Numbered from the stretch's first letter, positions 1-9,158 are shown. The stretch is 64,000 bases of DNA from Candidatus Heimdallarchaeota archaeon LC_3 (GCA_001940645.1 MDVS01000020.1:160299-224298), one strand, 5' to 3'. The notes: generated by a model from the letters alone, not told the origin. Made by a program: numbers and translations.

Positions 1-1
1 A

Positions 2-469
2 GAGGAAGGATTAACTGCAACAGTAGAATTTTCCGGCCCTCAAAATTTAAAATTATTTTCTTTCGCAAATGATTTTTTTAACAACAAAGATATCTACCAG
101 AATTTTAATAAACAAAATCGTTTTTATTTGACTGGATGGGCTTTATCTCTAGAACAACAACTAGATCCACCCGAAGTAAATCGACCCGATGGAATAAAAG
201 TTACCACTGCAGGAAGTACAATCTTATTGCCACATCAAACCCCTCAACCTGATGAATACGTTTATCAACTGCAAGTTCAGGATATAGAGGAGTTTTTATT
301 TCAAGATTTTATAAATGTAATAAAAATCAGAACACGATTAGCTGTGATGCCTGAAGGAGATATTCCTTTGGATTTATATGTAACTGAACGATCCCTCCAA
401 TCAAATTACTATCCGGAAAAACATCAGGATATAATGGGAGTTTTTATTTTATGTTGCTCAGCTAATTAA
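2..469 (+). CDS. Hypothetical protein, C-terminal 155 residues (5' end outside window)
   Basis: The reading frame is open from the first bases of the window to the TAA at 467-469, so this is the C-terminal part of a longer protein. The first in-frame start-like codon inside the window (TTG at 128) is internal, because the upstream codons read as plausible protein (EEGLTATVEFSGPQ). The visible part is soluble and acidic, with alternating beta-type segments and no membrane span or zinc pair. It ends shortly after a hydrophobic stretch with two adjacent cysteines (ILCCSAN). I do not recognise a family. The next gene begins 85 bp downstream on the same strand. Confidence 0.6.
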   Translation, partial: EEGLTATVEFSGPQNLKLFSFANDFFNNKDIYQNFNKQNRFYLTGWALSLEQQLDPPEVNRPDGIKVTTAGSTILLPHQTPQPDEYVYQLQVQDIEEFLFQDFINVIKIRTRLAVMPEGDIPLDLYVTERSLQSNYYPEKHQDIMGVFILCCSAN

Positions 470-554
470 GATAGGATATAACGAAAATTCAAAAATTAAA
501 ACAAGAAAATCGTGATTTAAATTTCGATTCAAATATTTGAATAGGAGATTTTAG

Positions 555-1969
555 ATGAAAAAAGCAGACAGATTAAAAGAAGTAAAACCCAGTGGAATAA
601 GAGCTATATTCACAATTGCAAATGAAATGAGAGCTAAAGGACAACGAGTGATAGATTTTGGATTGGGTGACGTAAACATTGGTTTACCTGAATCAGTTAA
701 AAAAGGAATTATAGACGCTTTAAATTCGGGAAAATCAACATATGGACCAGATACTGGAGAGCCTGCGTTAAGAGAAGCACTAGCTAATCGTTATAATACT
801 ATTTATGGATTGGATACTCACCTAGGGAATACACTGGTCACTTGTGGAGCTATGGAATCTCTTTTTGATACTTTTTTAGCTTATTTGTCTCCGGGTGATG
901 AGGTTATTCTTCATGAACCTTTTTTTGGAAACATTTCACATCAAATTACATTAGCTGGAGGAAAAACTAATATTATTTTATCTGATCATGAAAATGAATT
1001 CAAACTAACTTCAGATATGATTAATGAAGCTGTAACACCAAAAACTAAAATGGTTTTAATTAATTTTCCCACAAATCCTACTTCAATGATATTAGAACAC
1101 TCTGATATGAAAGGAATTGTAGAAGTATGTAGAGATAATAATTTGCTTTTGGTATCTGATGAGAGCTATGAATCACTCTATTACGACGGAAAAAAGCATG
1201 TCACTGCATTAGAATTTGATTATGAAAATACAATTATGATCAGTTCAGTAAGCAAATCATTATGTATGACTGGACTTCGATTAGGATTTACAATTGGTTT
1301 GAATCAAGAAATAATGAAGCCAATTTTTCAAATACATCAATATAATACTGTTCATGCATCCAGACCAATTCAATATGGAGTAATCAAAGGTTTTGAAGAG
1401 GAAAAGCAAATTATTATCTCTACATACTTCTACAATTCCTTTCATATCAGAGTGTTCTAATATCATTGAAGTAGGATTTGTGGGAAAATTAATTAAAACC
1501 ATTTTAGTTTTTGGTGTTACAGCTTCATTAATCATATCTGAAGTTAGTTTGAATTCATTTTCATGATCAGATAAAATAATATTAGTTTTTCCTCCAGCTA
1601 ATGTAATTTGATGTGAAATGTTTCCAAAAAAAGGTTCATGAAGAGGAAAAGCAAATTGTCAACAGGAATTTAAAAGTTTTAGGAGAAAGAAGACAGCTTG
1701 TTACTGAATACTGGTCAAAAATACCTAAGATAAAGTTCTATAAACCAAAAGCGGCATTTTACGTTTATCTTGATATTTCAGAAACAGGAATGAATTCAGA
1801 TCACTTTAGTAAATTTACTTTAGAAAAAGGCATTTGTCTCGTTCCGGGTTCAGCATTTGGTCAAACTCAAGCTTCAGGTATGTTAAATTACTGTCGTATG
1901 TCCTTTGGTATGACTAATAATCAAGACATTAAAGATGCAGCAGAAATTTTAACTGAGGTTCTTAATTAG
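555..1969 (+). pseudogene. Class I/II PLP aminotransferase, interrupted by an internal inverted duplication
   Basis: Residues 1-286 read as a fold-type I aminotransferase of the aspartate aminotransferase group. Visible features are a substrate-binding N-terminus, the FPTNPTS segment near 171-177, the VSDESY segment near 200, and the PLP lysine at about K234 in SVSKSLCMTGLRLGF. After codon 286 the frame enters 245 bp of foreign order and stops at 1460. The true C-terminus (EEKQIVNRNLKVLGERRQL onward) resumes in another frame and ends at 1969. Removing 1413-1657 restores one frame of about 389 residues, the normal family length. As read, the gene makes only a truncated protein without its C-terminal small domain. 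The lesion could be real or an amplification or assembly chimera. Substrate is unknown. Confidence 0.85.
908..1644. repeat. Perfect 243-bp inverted repeat (arms 908-1150 and 1402-1644)
   Basis: Bases 1402-1644 are the exact reverse complement of 908-1150, with a 251-bp spacer. An 18-bp direct repeat, GAAGAGGAAAAGCAAATT, stands at 1395-1412 and again at 1640-1657. The left junction has 11 bp of microhomology (AAAAGCAAATT) and the right junction about 5-6 bp (GAAGA). Identity was checked base by base over the whole arm. The geometry is that of a polymerase that switched to the opposite strand, copied 243 bp and switched back. The arms lie inside the aminotransferase gene and shift its frame by 245 bp. 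Confidence 0.95.
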
Positions 1970-2953
1970 AGAATTTTTTTGTCTTTCAGTCCAAACTGTT
2001 AAACCTACACCCGTTAAAACTATTGATCCTCCAAAAATTATCATGGGAGTTGGAATTTCGTTTAAAATAAGAATAGCAAGCAAACTCGTTATAATAGGCT
2101 CTCCTAGCATTACAATTGAAACAACAGCAGCCTTTATATCCTTTATAGCAAAATTATAAAAAGTATGACCTAATATACTTGGCCCTATAGCTAATAAAAC
2201 GAAAAATAAATAATTTTCAATTTCAATATTAAAAAGAAAAGAATTAATCAATTCTTGGGGATTTAATAAAAGTGCAAAAATAAAAAGAAATATGGTAGAA
2301 AATCCGTACACCCAAGACATATAGGCAAAATTACCAACATTTTGTCTAACTGATCTCCCAATCAACAGATAACCAGATACAGTGATTGCCCCAATCAATG
2401 CTAAAAAATTACCTAAGAAAGGATCAAAATTTTGAATTATAGATCCCGAATTATCACTTAATCCTATAATAATTCCTCCAAATATAGAAATTATTATGCC
2501 TAAACCTTGGAGTTTATTGATTTTTTCTTTAAGAAACAAATATCCACCAATAACAACAAACAAAGGAGCAGAATCCACTACAGTGACACTAGCAGCGACA
2601 GATATATAAGACAGTGAAATAAACCATGAAGCAAAATGTAAAGCTAAAAAAAAACCCGATAGAACAAAAAATTTGTAATATGACGAGGGAATCTTTCTAA
2701 ATTCCCTAGTTTGTCTGAAAGCTATTGTTAATAAAAGCATTCCAAAAAAAGAAAGTAATAAACGCCAAAAAGCTGTTACAAGAGGAGGAGAAGACGCTAA
2801 TCTAATAAAGATTGATGACCAACTAACCATAAATAATCCTATTACAAGAATGATATATGGTCGACGAACGTTAATCAAAATGCTTTTCTCGGTTACCTGA
2901 ATTATTAATTTAATAGAAAATTGTTCATTTACAATATATTTTAAGAAAAACAT
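1949..2953 (-). CDS. EamA/DMT-family permease
   Basis: A 334-residue integral membrane protein with about ten hydrophobic spans in the two five-helix halves typical of EamA (DUF6) drug/metabolite transporters. The first span carries the usual WSSIFIRLA motif and the second half repeats the pattern, ending in ILGHTFYNFAIKDIKAAVVS and a last span. It would move a small metabolite across the cytoplasmic membrane; the substrate cannot be read. The first 28 residues before RRPYIILV look like a non-conserved extension, so the true start may lie downstream. The 3' end overlaps the convergent aminotransferase by 21 bp. Confidence 0.85.
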   Translation of the reverse strand: MFFLKYIVNEQFSIKLIIQVTEKSILINVRRPYIILVIGLFMVSWSSIFIRLASSPPLVTAFWRLLLSFFGMLLLTIAFRQTREFRKIPSSYYKFFVLSGFFLALHFASWFISLSYISVAASVTVVDSAPLFVVIGGYLFLKEKINKLQGLGIIISIFGGIIIGLSDNSGSIIQNFDPFLGNFLALIGAITVSGYLLIGRSVRQNVGNFAYMSWVYGFSTIFLFIFALLLNPQELINSFLFNIEIENYLFFVLLAIGPSILGHTFYNFAIKDIKAAVVSIVMLGEPIITSLLAILILNEIPTPMIIFGGSIVLTGVGLTVWTERQKNSLIKNLS

Positions 2954-2984
2954 TGATTATATCAATTATAATTATATATTATCT

Positions 2985-3188
2985 ATGGTATTTGAAGAAA
3001 AAGAAATAAAAATTGAAATTCCAGCACTTAAAAAAACGATTACCATAAGTGTTAATGCTTCAACAACTGTAAATGATGTAATAATTTTTATAGTAGACTA
3101 TTACAATCAGGAAGAGACTGAGGAATTAAAAAAACAGATTAAAGATAAATTGGTATTATCACGTAATCAAAAAAGAAAGATGAGATAA
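2985..3188 (+). CDS. Small 67-aa protein, beta-grasp-like N-terminal half
   Basis: The sequence runs as a beta hairpin followed by a helix: IKIEIPALKKTITISV, then NASTTVNDVIIFIVDYY, then a highly charged lysine-rich tail. That order and spacing resemble the first half of ubiquitin-fold proteins (beta1-beta2-alpha1). The strands that would complete the fold are missing and there is no C-terminal di-glycine. It starts 31 bp from the divergent EamA gene, so the two share a very short promoter region. It could be a small standalone beta-hairpin/helix protein instead. Function unknown. Confidence 0.55.
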   Translation: MVFEEKEIKIEIPALKKTITISVNASTTVNDVIIFIVDYYNQEETEELKKQIKDKLVLSRNQKRKMR

Positions 3189-3448
3189 AAATCTGAAATA
3201 AAATATTAAAATAAACAGAATTAAAATAAAAAATCTAAATAATTAGATAAAAAATTCTTTCCTTTCAAAATTTGTCAGATTTTACAGCTTTTTTTCTTTT
3301 CTAAGAAATTTTAACATCTGTTTCTCACCGAAATTTTTTTGAGTAATTTCGTCAATCTTGGTTTCAAAATCCATTAGAAATACTTATTAGAGTGAAAAAC
3401 AAAATTTTTTATTCCCTGCTTTTATTACTAACCAATCAGTAGAGGTGT

Positions 3449-4843
3449 GTGAGTGTGTTAAAAGAAGGCATTAAAATTTATGGAGTTCAAGTTTATAGTG
3501 AAGGAGGAGCCAATCCAGCATGGCATTATCCCCACACTGAAGAATTAAGTCCAGTTCACGATCCAGGTGCAATAACTACAGCATTACTAACTGCAATAAT
3601 AGCTAATTTTGAGGGAGGAGACTTAAATGACAATTATAGTGGTTTTGGAAGTATTAATTACTTAGCTTTTGATCATAACACAAAAGATGAAAGTTTAAAA
3701 GAAATAATAATGGAATTTGACAGGAATATTCATGGAAGCACTATAGCTCTTATTAGAGATAAAATTGGTTCTGAAAATCAGAAAATTACTGGGAACATAA
3801 CCAGAAATTTTTTAGAAATGTATGAGGTTATTAAGAAGAAATATAGATCTATTCAAAACATTAATGAAACTATAGAATGGAAAATATTAATAACTCATGC
3901 TGCTGCTGGGCTTTCCAATATTTCTAGAGATTTGAAAGAAGATGAGAAATTATATTCTGGCAAACATCCTATTTTAAAATTCACTTTTGCTCATGATTTA
4001 TCAGAATTTAATAGAAATGAAGTTATTAATAAATTAGGAAATAAACTATTAAGCATTATAAGCATTGATAGTAATGAATTAAAAAATAGCTTAGGAGCTA
4101 AATTTTTACCAAATAAAAACAAGATTGACCTTGTCAACCGTAGACTAAAAATATTAATCAATGAACCGGAGAATATCAGAAAAATTCATGATTTTAAAAG
4201 CGATTATGAAAATCTCTATAGAGTATTTAATGAATATGACTTGTTTGGAGGTGCCAATCAATCATTCAAGGTTTTTTATAAAAGTCTTGATGGTTTGAAG
4301 GATGAATTGTTAAGTGCTGTTGATCAAATTGAATTTAGATATTTTAAAGGAGAAGATATATTTTCTACGTACCTAAAAGAAAAATGGAAGGAAGCAAACG
4401 GAGTTTGGCAGAGTAATGAAAATAAATTCAAAAATCTTTGTCTTACACTTATTTGGTCATCAAGGGATTTATTTAAGCTTAAAGGAGAGAGTGTTAGCAG
4501 ACAAGTTTTTGCAAGTTTTATTCATAAAAAAGAAGAATATTGGCTTAGTGTATACCATCATATAGAAGAAAGAGGGGAGGATAACTTAGAAATTGGGAAT
4601 GTTGGAGGAATAGTGTTGAAACCTATTATAGGCTCGTCAAGAGATGGTAATCCAGGATGGATATTGACTGAAGCATTAAAAAATACCACACTCTTTTGTA
4701 ATAAATATTCTTTTTCGCAATCCGATGTTATTGCAAAATTAAGCACAACTGAAAAATCACTTAAAGCTGAAACTAAAAGCTATATCGATTCTAAGACAGC
4801 TTCTAAGGCTTATCTTACTAGGAAATATACTAGGACAAAGTGA
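3449..4843 (+). CDS. Hypothetical 464-aa protein
   Basis: A long, soluble, single-domain-looking protein with no membrane span, signal peptide or zinc pair. The N-terminus is rich in aromatic and histidine residues (VYSEGGANPAWHYPHTEELSPVHDPGA). A mainly helical charged middle follows, and a second glycine-rich patch (NVGGIVLKPIIGSSRDGNPGW) lies near residue 395. The start is GTG at 3449, just after an AGAGGTG purine-rich stretch; a second GTG lies two codons later. I do not recognise the family. The paired HY/HD residues could bind metal, but this is only a guess. The 260 bp upstream holds no other gene I trust. Confidence 0.65.
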   Translation: MSVLKEGIKIYGVQVYSEGGANPAWHYPHTEELSPVHDPGAITTALLTAIIANFEGGDLNDNYSGFGSINYLAFDHNTKDESLKEIIMEFDRNIHGSTIALIRDKIGSENQKITGNITRNFLEMYEVIKKKYRSIQNINETIEWKILITHAAAGLSNISRDLKEDEKLYSGKHPILKFTFAHDLSEFNRNEVINKLGNKLLSIISIDSNELKNSLGAKFLPNKNKIDLVNRRLKILINEPENIRKIHDFKSDYENLYRVFNEYDLFGGANQSFKVFYKSLDGLKDELLSAVDQIEFRYFKGEDIFSTYLKEKWKEANGVWQSNENKFKNLCLTLIWSSRDLFKLKGESVSRQVFASFIHKKEEYWLSVYHHIEERGEDNLEIGNVGGIVLKPIIGSSRDGNPGWILTEALKNTTLFCNKYSFSQSDVIAKLSTTEKSLKAETKSYIDSKTASKAYLTRKYTRTK

Positions 4844-4927
4844 ATCTTAAAAGCCCATTTAACTCGAGACTTTCATCTTATTAGAAAAAATCAAGAAAAA
4901 AAGGGAAAAAATAAAAATTTGAGGGAA

Positions 4928-5791
4928 TTATCTACCAAATAATCTTCCGAAAAATCCTTTTTTCTTTAGTTTATCTTTTTCAGCTTCTTTAGTTACTATT
5001 TTTTTACCCTTAGCTAATGAACCTAGCATTTGCTCTTTTCCTAAGTTATCATCTGCCGCCTGTGTTATTTCATGTGTTCCTGGGTCAGTTCTGTCATCTT
5101 TCATTTGCTTCTTAGGATCTTCCTGTTCTAATTTTTCTAAGAATTCAAAGAAACCATTCGGTTCGAGACCTTCATTTACTGTATAAACCATGGGAGTGCG
5201 CTTCCTTTCTGTGTCAAGCTTTCTAGCTAATCTATTGCCAGCGGCCTTTTCACCAACTTGACTCTTGCTTCCAATCCATACGTAAATATCATTCCAACCA
5301 TCTATTACGAATACGTCTTCGCTTTTCAAACTGTTTTTTGATAAGGGAACAGGATCAATTTCAATATCATCTGAGCTTGATCCATCAGATAAATCAGTAT
5401 CATAAACTCGATACATTTCATAATCCACGTCTTGGAAGTTTACTTCAACGTGTTTTAGGAATCCTGGAGTATCTCCTTCAACCACAGAGAAATCTACTAT
5501 TGTTTTAAACTCAGCTGATTCCTTTCCTTCAACTTCTGTATCAATATCTATTGCTTGATTTTCCTTGTCGAGCATTTTTGCTGCCCAAGCACCTACTCCT
5601 CGATCATCAGCATATGCCTTAGATCCTAACCAAATGTATACCTTAGGACTATCTACTGGATCTTTATCACTACCATCTGGTTTTTTTGAGTCGTCAATAA
5701 CGTAAACGTCTCCATTTAAAAAGTTATAAGGAGATTGAACTTCTTTTAACTTTTTACCTTGAACATGTAGAACTTTAACCATATTACTCAC
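4928..5791 (-). CDS. Two-domain gelsolin-like protein with basic amphipathic tail
   Basis: Two gelsolin/villin repeats are visible. Repeat 1 is about residues 1-125, with the core GDVYVIDD ... VYIWLGSKA ... GAWAAKMLD. Repeat 2 is about 130-225, with EDVFVIDGWNDIYVWIGSKS ... AAGNRLARKLD. A low-complexity acidic/lysine linker follows, and the protein ends in KDKLKKKGFFGRLFGR, which can form a basic amphipathic helix. Gelsolin repeats bind and sever or cap actin, usually under calcium control, and Asgard archaea are known to encode two-domain versions acting on their actins. The tail suggests membrane or phosphoinositide contact (inference). The gene is monocistronic, divergent from the propeller-RING gene. 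Confidence 0.92.
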   Translation of the reverse strand: MSNMVKVLHVQGKKLKEVQSPYNFLNGDVYVIDDSKKPDGSDKDPVDSPKVYIWLGSKAYADDRGVGAWAAKMLDKENQAIDIDTEVEGKESAEFKTIVDFSVVEGDTPGFLKHVEVNFQDVDYEMYRVYDTDLSDGSSSDDIEIDPVPLSKNSLKSEDVFVIDGWNDIYVWIGSKSQVGEKAAGNRLARKLDTERKRTPMVYTVNEGLEPNGFFEFLEKLEQEDPKKQMKDDRTDPGTHEITQAADDNLGKEQMLGSLAKGKKIVTKEAEKDKLKKKGFFGRLFGR

Positions 5792-6135
5792 TTTTTTTTT
5801 ACTGTTTCGATTTAAATTGTCAATGATTATAGTATATTCTTAATAAGAATTAAATTACTCTGATTGTTGATAAATTTACCAAGAAAATAAAAAGGTTAGT
5901 TAATTTCCCCTTTTGTTTTACCATAGATATCCTCCCTAATTTTACTTTTTCTCCCTTAATTATTAATTTCAGATTTAATATTTGTAGAAATTATGAAAAT
6001 AATCCTAATAATTTTATTATAACAGAAACATTAGTAAAACTACCCAATAAATGATAATTATAGAATATTTTCTTTCCATTAATTTATTAAATTTAGTAAT
6101 AAAAATTAGTTATTTGGGGCTTATCTCTATAACTG
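5792..6135. other. Divergent AT-rich intergenic region
   Basis: This 344-bp stretch separates the start of the gelsolin gene (minus) from that of the propeller-RING gene (plus) and must hold both promoters. A TATA-like run at about 5827-5840 (TTATAGTATATTC on the plus strand) sits 36-49 bp upstream of the gelsolin start, a reasonable archaeal distance. Several A/T-rich candidates precede 6136, none clearly best. No ORF, tRNA or long repeat was seen. Confidence 0.4.
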
Positions 6136-7989
6136 ATGAGGATAATTATGTATAATAATGAAATAAGTAAAATTTTTTTCTCCGATGAGAAAGAAATTAA
6201 TGAAATAATCTATAATCCAAATAAAAATAATATTATACTACTCTCTTCAAATAAAAATAGGACAATTGACTTTGAAGGTAATTTATCTTCACCAATGATT
6301 TTTCCTGATGAAGTCAAAATTAAGAAAATTATTCATAAATCCTATTTCCATCCGTCAAGAAAACTTTTTACCTTAAATTACGATGAATCAATTTGTATTT
6401 TTAACTTAAATTCAAAAGAAATGGTATTTCAGAATAAGTATAAAGCAGATGAAAAAATTTTTGCTATTAATAAACCAGGAACCATGATTTCATTTAAGGA
6501 AGACAATAATAAACTTCAAATTATCTGGTTGGGTGAAAAAAAGAAAAAAACTGTTAAAATTGATGAAAAGATAAATGATATTGTATTTTCCCCAGATAGT
6601 GTTAATTATCGCTTTTTACTTGTTATTGGTGAAGATATATTAGTTATTCCATATGATACTGGAAAAATCGCTTCAAAAATGTTTTTTTCAGGAAAAAAAG
6701 GTATTTTTACTAGTTCCGGTGATAGATTATTTATTTTAGGAAAAGAAACAAATACAATAAGGATATACCAAACTCACAAATTAGATTCAAATCCTAAAAT
6801 GCTTAATGAAATTTATCCAAAACTTAGAAGCACACAAACAATATTATTAACTCCGGATAATAGAATCTTAGTAGCATTATCTCCAGATGGTATCGAGTTA
6901 TGGGATATTACTATTCCTGAACAGGAAATTTCATTAATTTGGACTAAAAAAGTATCTAATTTCGTTAATGGATTTTTTCTTCCTAATGGTCAACTTGTTA
7001 CTTCTAGTGCTTCAAGAGAATTATCATTATGGAATGAATCATTTTTATTAGAAGATATTAGAGAGATATTCAAAAATTTTGCTGATAAAATTGAAGAGAT
7101 AAAAATTGATTTAAGAAGGATTCCTCAATGGGTAATAGATGGAGATATTAAAAATTTAGGAATGATGGAATTAGAAAATATTGAAAGAAACCTCAATGAA
7201 GTTAAAAAGATTGTTGATCCACCAATTATTAGTAGATTTCAACCCCCGAACTTTCCATATTGGGTTGATGAAGTTTTTTCTGATGAAATAGCAATATTTA
7301 CCCGAATAGAAGCAAATAGTAATAATTCCATAACGTTGTTAGATCAAGAAGTGACCAAACAGCACCAACAATTACAAGAAAAGCTAGAACGGTATCAAAG
7401 AATTGTTGATAGGTGCATATTTTATTTAAAGAGCTTTGCTCATGGAACAAAAGTACAAACTGAACAAATATCAAATTATTTATCAATAAGCTCTGAAGAA
7501 ACTATTAAACTTTTAAATAAACTCGAAAGAGAAAAAAAATTACCTCCTGGAAGGTTGGTAAGTAATTTATTTGGAAGATTAGATTTTATTTCAGGATATG
7601 AAACTGTTGGAACAAATCATCTAATTGAAAGATCTGATTCATTTTCCTGCTATTATTGTGCAAATTCAATTAATTCTATAGATACTCATTGTACAAACTG
7701 TCAAAAAGAAATTTTACGATGTAAATCTTGTAACGTTCCTGTAACTAGAAATCAGGAAAAAATTGATTGTAATTTTTGTAAAGAGACTTTTCATTACCTT
7801 TGCTATAAGGGTAAAGTAAAAATTTTTCATAGATGTCCTCATTGCAAAACAGAAATTACTAAAGAACAAGTCGAAATTCAATTTTATTCGGATAATAAAA
7901 AGAATGCTCAAATATCTTCATCTTTAGGAAGAATGCTTCAAATAAAGAAGAATATTAAGAAAGAAGAGAAAAATCCGTTTGATTTCTGA
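6136..7989 (+). CDS. Beta-propeller / coiled-coil / C4HC3 zinc-finger (RING- or PHD-like) protein
   Basis: Residues 1 to about 305 are repeated four-strand blades typical of a WD40-like propeller (FHPSRKLFTLNYDESICIFNL, LLTPDNRILVALSPDGIELWDI, NGQLVTSSASRELSLWNES). Residues 305-430 are helical and charged, followed by a winged-helix-like patch near 440-490. A zinc ribbon is formed by C505, C508, C519 and C522. A cross-brace finger follows with C529, C532, C545, C548, H553, C556, C567 and C570 (spacing C-x2-C-x11-C-x2-C-x4-H-x2-C-x10-C-x2-C). The C-terminus is basic. This layout is eukaryote-like; propellers with C-terminal RINGs occur in vesicle-coat and SEA/GATOR-type proteins and in E3 ligases. 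The function here is unknown. Confidence 0.8.
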   Translation: MRIIMYNNEISKIFFSDEKEINEIIYNPNKNNIILLSSNKNRTIDFEGNLSSPMIFPDEVKIKKIIHKSYFHPSRKLFTLNYDESICIFNLNSKEMVFQNKYKADEKIFAINKPGTMISFKEDNNKLQIIWLGEKKKKTVKIDEKINDIVFSPDSVNYRFLLVIGEDILVIPYDTGKIASKMFFSGKKGIFTSSGDRLFILGKETNTIRIYQTHKLDSNPKMLNEIYPKLRSTQTILLTPDNRILVALSPDGIELWDITIPEQEISLIWTKKVSNFVNGFFLPNGQLVTSSASRELSLWNESFLLEDIREIFKNFADKIEEIKIDLRRIPQWVIDGDIKNLGMMELENIERNLNEVKKIVDPPIISRFQPPNFPYWVDEVFSDEIAIFTRIEANSNNSITLLDQEVTKQHQQLQEKLERYQRIVDRCIFYLKSFAHGTKVQTEQISNYLSISSEETIKLLNKLEREKKLPPGRLVSNLFGRLDFISGYETVGTNHLIERSDSFSCYYCANSINSIDTHCTNCQKEILRCKSCNVPVTRNQEKIDCNFCKETFHYLCYKGKVKIFHRCPHCKTEITKEQVEIQFYSDNKKNAQISSSLGRMLQIKKNIKKEEKNPFDF

Positions 7990-8002
7990 ACTTGGTTAAA
8001 TT

Positions 8003-8851
8003 TTAATCCAATTTCTCAATTGACTCAATATCTTCTCTGAAAGCGACTAAAGGAGGTAATGCCATTATTGATACTGTAAAGGGGTATTTTTTATCAGTTT
8101 CTTTTATATTAGTTTTATGATCCTCAGAAAATTTAGTTTCGCATTCTGGTCTTTGAACAATAAAATCTATGATTTCTTTTTTGATTTTGTCCATTAATTT
8201 ATGATATCGGTCATGTGGAAGCAATAATGTTACAACGAACGGATCTTCTTTTAAAATTTCTTGGAATTTTCCAGAAATATTTGTGAGATTCTTATCTGCT
8301 TCCATAGCAGATGCAGAAATTACACTAATTGATCTTCGTAAGTCTTTTATTTCATTAAATCTGCTAGTTCCTCCGTCTTTAAACCTATTTTGCATGTGAT
8401 TAATCCAATTCTGTCTAAAAGCCTCAAGATCATTTTTATTCTTAATGAGATCCTTTATAGAAGAATTTCCAAATGCTGTATCACAAAATTGGTAGTTTTT
8501 TTCTTTTAATTCGTATAACACATCAGGACGGTTCTCAAAATATCTTCTTCTAGTAGAATTTTCTGGATCTTCAGTAGAAACAATTAAATTCGCTTCTTCA
8601 AGTTTTATTATGTGATGATAAATGGCAGTTGTCTTCATATTGAGGATTTTGGCTATCTGTTTTGCTATTATTCCGTGCTCCCCTTGATATTTGAAAATAC
8701 AAAAATAGATTGTTGCTGTGATTGGTTGATCTATTAAAGAAAGATTGTAGCGTCTCAACCAGTCTTCATGAATATCCTTAATTCTCTCATCTATGATTTT
8801 TTCACTTTTTGTTTTATCCCTGTTTTTATCACTAGTTATTTGAGAAGACAT
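8003..8851 (-). CDS. Winged-helix transcription regulator (ArsR-like HTH)
   Basis: Residues about 40-110 form a winged helix: IAKQIAKILNMKTTAIYHHIIKLEEANLIVS is a standard helix-turn-helix, followed by a wing with TRRRYFENRP. The rest is a helical and alpha/beta sensor-like region with the core FVVTLLLPHDRYHKLMDKIKKEIIDF and no recognised ligand motif. The N-terminus is highly charged. The gene is convergent with the propeller-RING gene (14 bp apart) and divergent from the HxlR-type regulator at 9248. The 396-bp gap between the two regulators carries iterated near-palindromic sites that either could bind. Targets are unknown. Confidence 0.8.
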   Translation of the reverse strand: MSSQITSDKNRDKTKSEKIIDERIKDIHEDWLRRYNLSLIDQPITATIYFCIFKYQGEHGIIAKQIAKILNMKTTAIYHHIIKLEEANLIVSTEDPENSTRRRYFENRPDVLYELKEKNYQFCDTAFGNSSIKDLIKNKNDLEAFRQNWINHMQNRFKDGGTSRFNEIKDLRRSISVISASAMEADKNLTNISGKFQEILKEDPFVVTLLLPHDRYHKLMDKIKKEIIDFIVQRPECETKFSEDHKTNIKETDKKYPFTVSIMALPPLVAFREDIESIEKLD

Positions 8852-9080
8852 TGTCTAATCATTCAGAATTTTGTTAATTATATAATTGTACACTTTTAAA
8901 GAAGTAACCAGTTGGAATTTTTTACTTGTAGTTTTAAATATTTTTGGTAAACACATTATATTTTTTTTAATTTCTTTAAATTTCTCAGTTTAAAACTGCA
9001 ATAAACACTTCTTCGGTATAAAAGTATTATTTTCATCGATAGGAATTCTTTTAAATGCTACAATTACTTGTTTCTCATGT

Positions 9081-9158
9081 GACTGAGAATTCAATAAACA
9101 ATCAATTGAACTGAACTACTCATTCAATTGAAATGAATACTCAGTCAATAACTGAATA
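9081..9158. promoter_or_regulatory. Iterated near-palindromic operator-like repeats
   Basis: Three to four related units follow each other in about 21-bp steps: AATCAATTGAACTGAACT, ACTCATTCAATTGAAATGAA and ACTCAGTCAATAACTGAATAA, preceded by GACTGAGAATTCAATAA. The cores TCAATTGA (9102-9109) and TTCAATTGAA (9123-9132) are perfect palindromes. The position, between two divergent winged-helix regulator genes, suggests an autoregulatory operator array. No experiment supports this; the repeats themselves are seen directly. Confidence 0.5.

Noticed and set aside
1281..1535. 84-aa minus-strand ORF with aminotransferase sequence
   Set aside because: It is the inverted copy of the plus-strand aminotransferase (arm 1402-1644) read backward, not a separate gene.
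3282..3374. 30-codon minus-strand ORF (MDFETKIDEITQKNFGEKQM)
   Set aside because: Plausible composition but too short, no ribosome-binding site and no recognised family; kept only as a note for the 3189-3448 gap.
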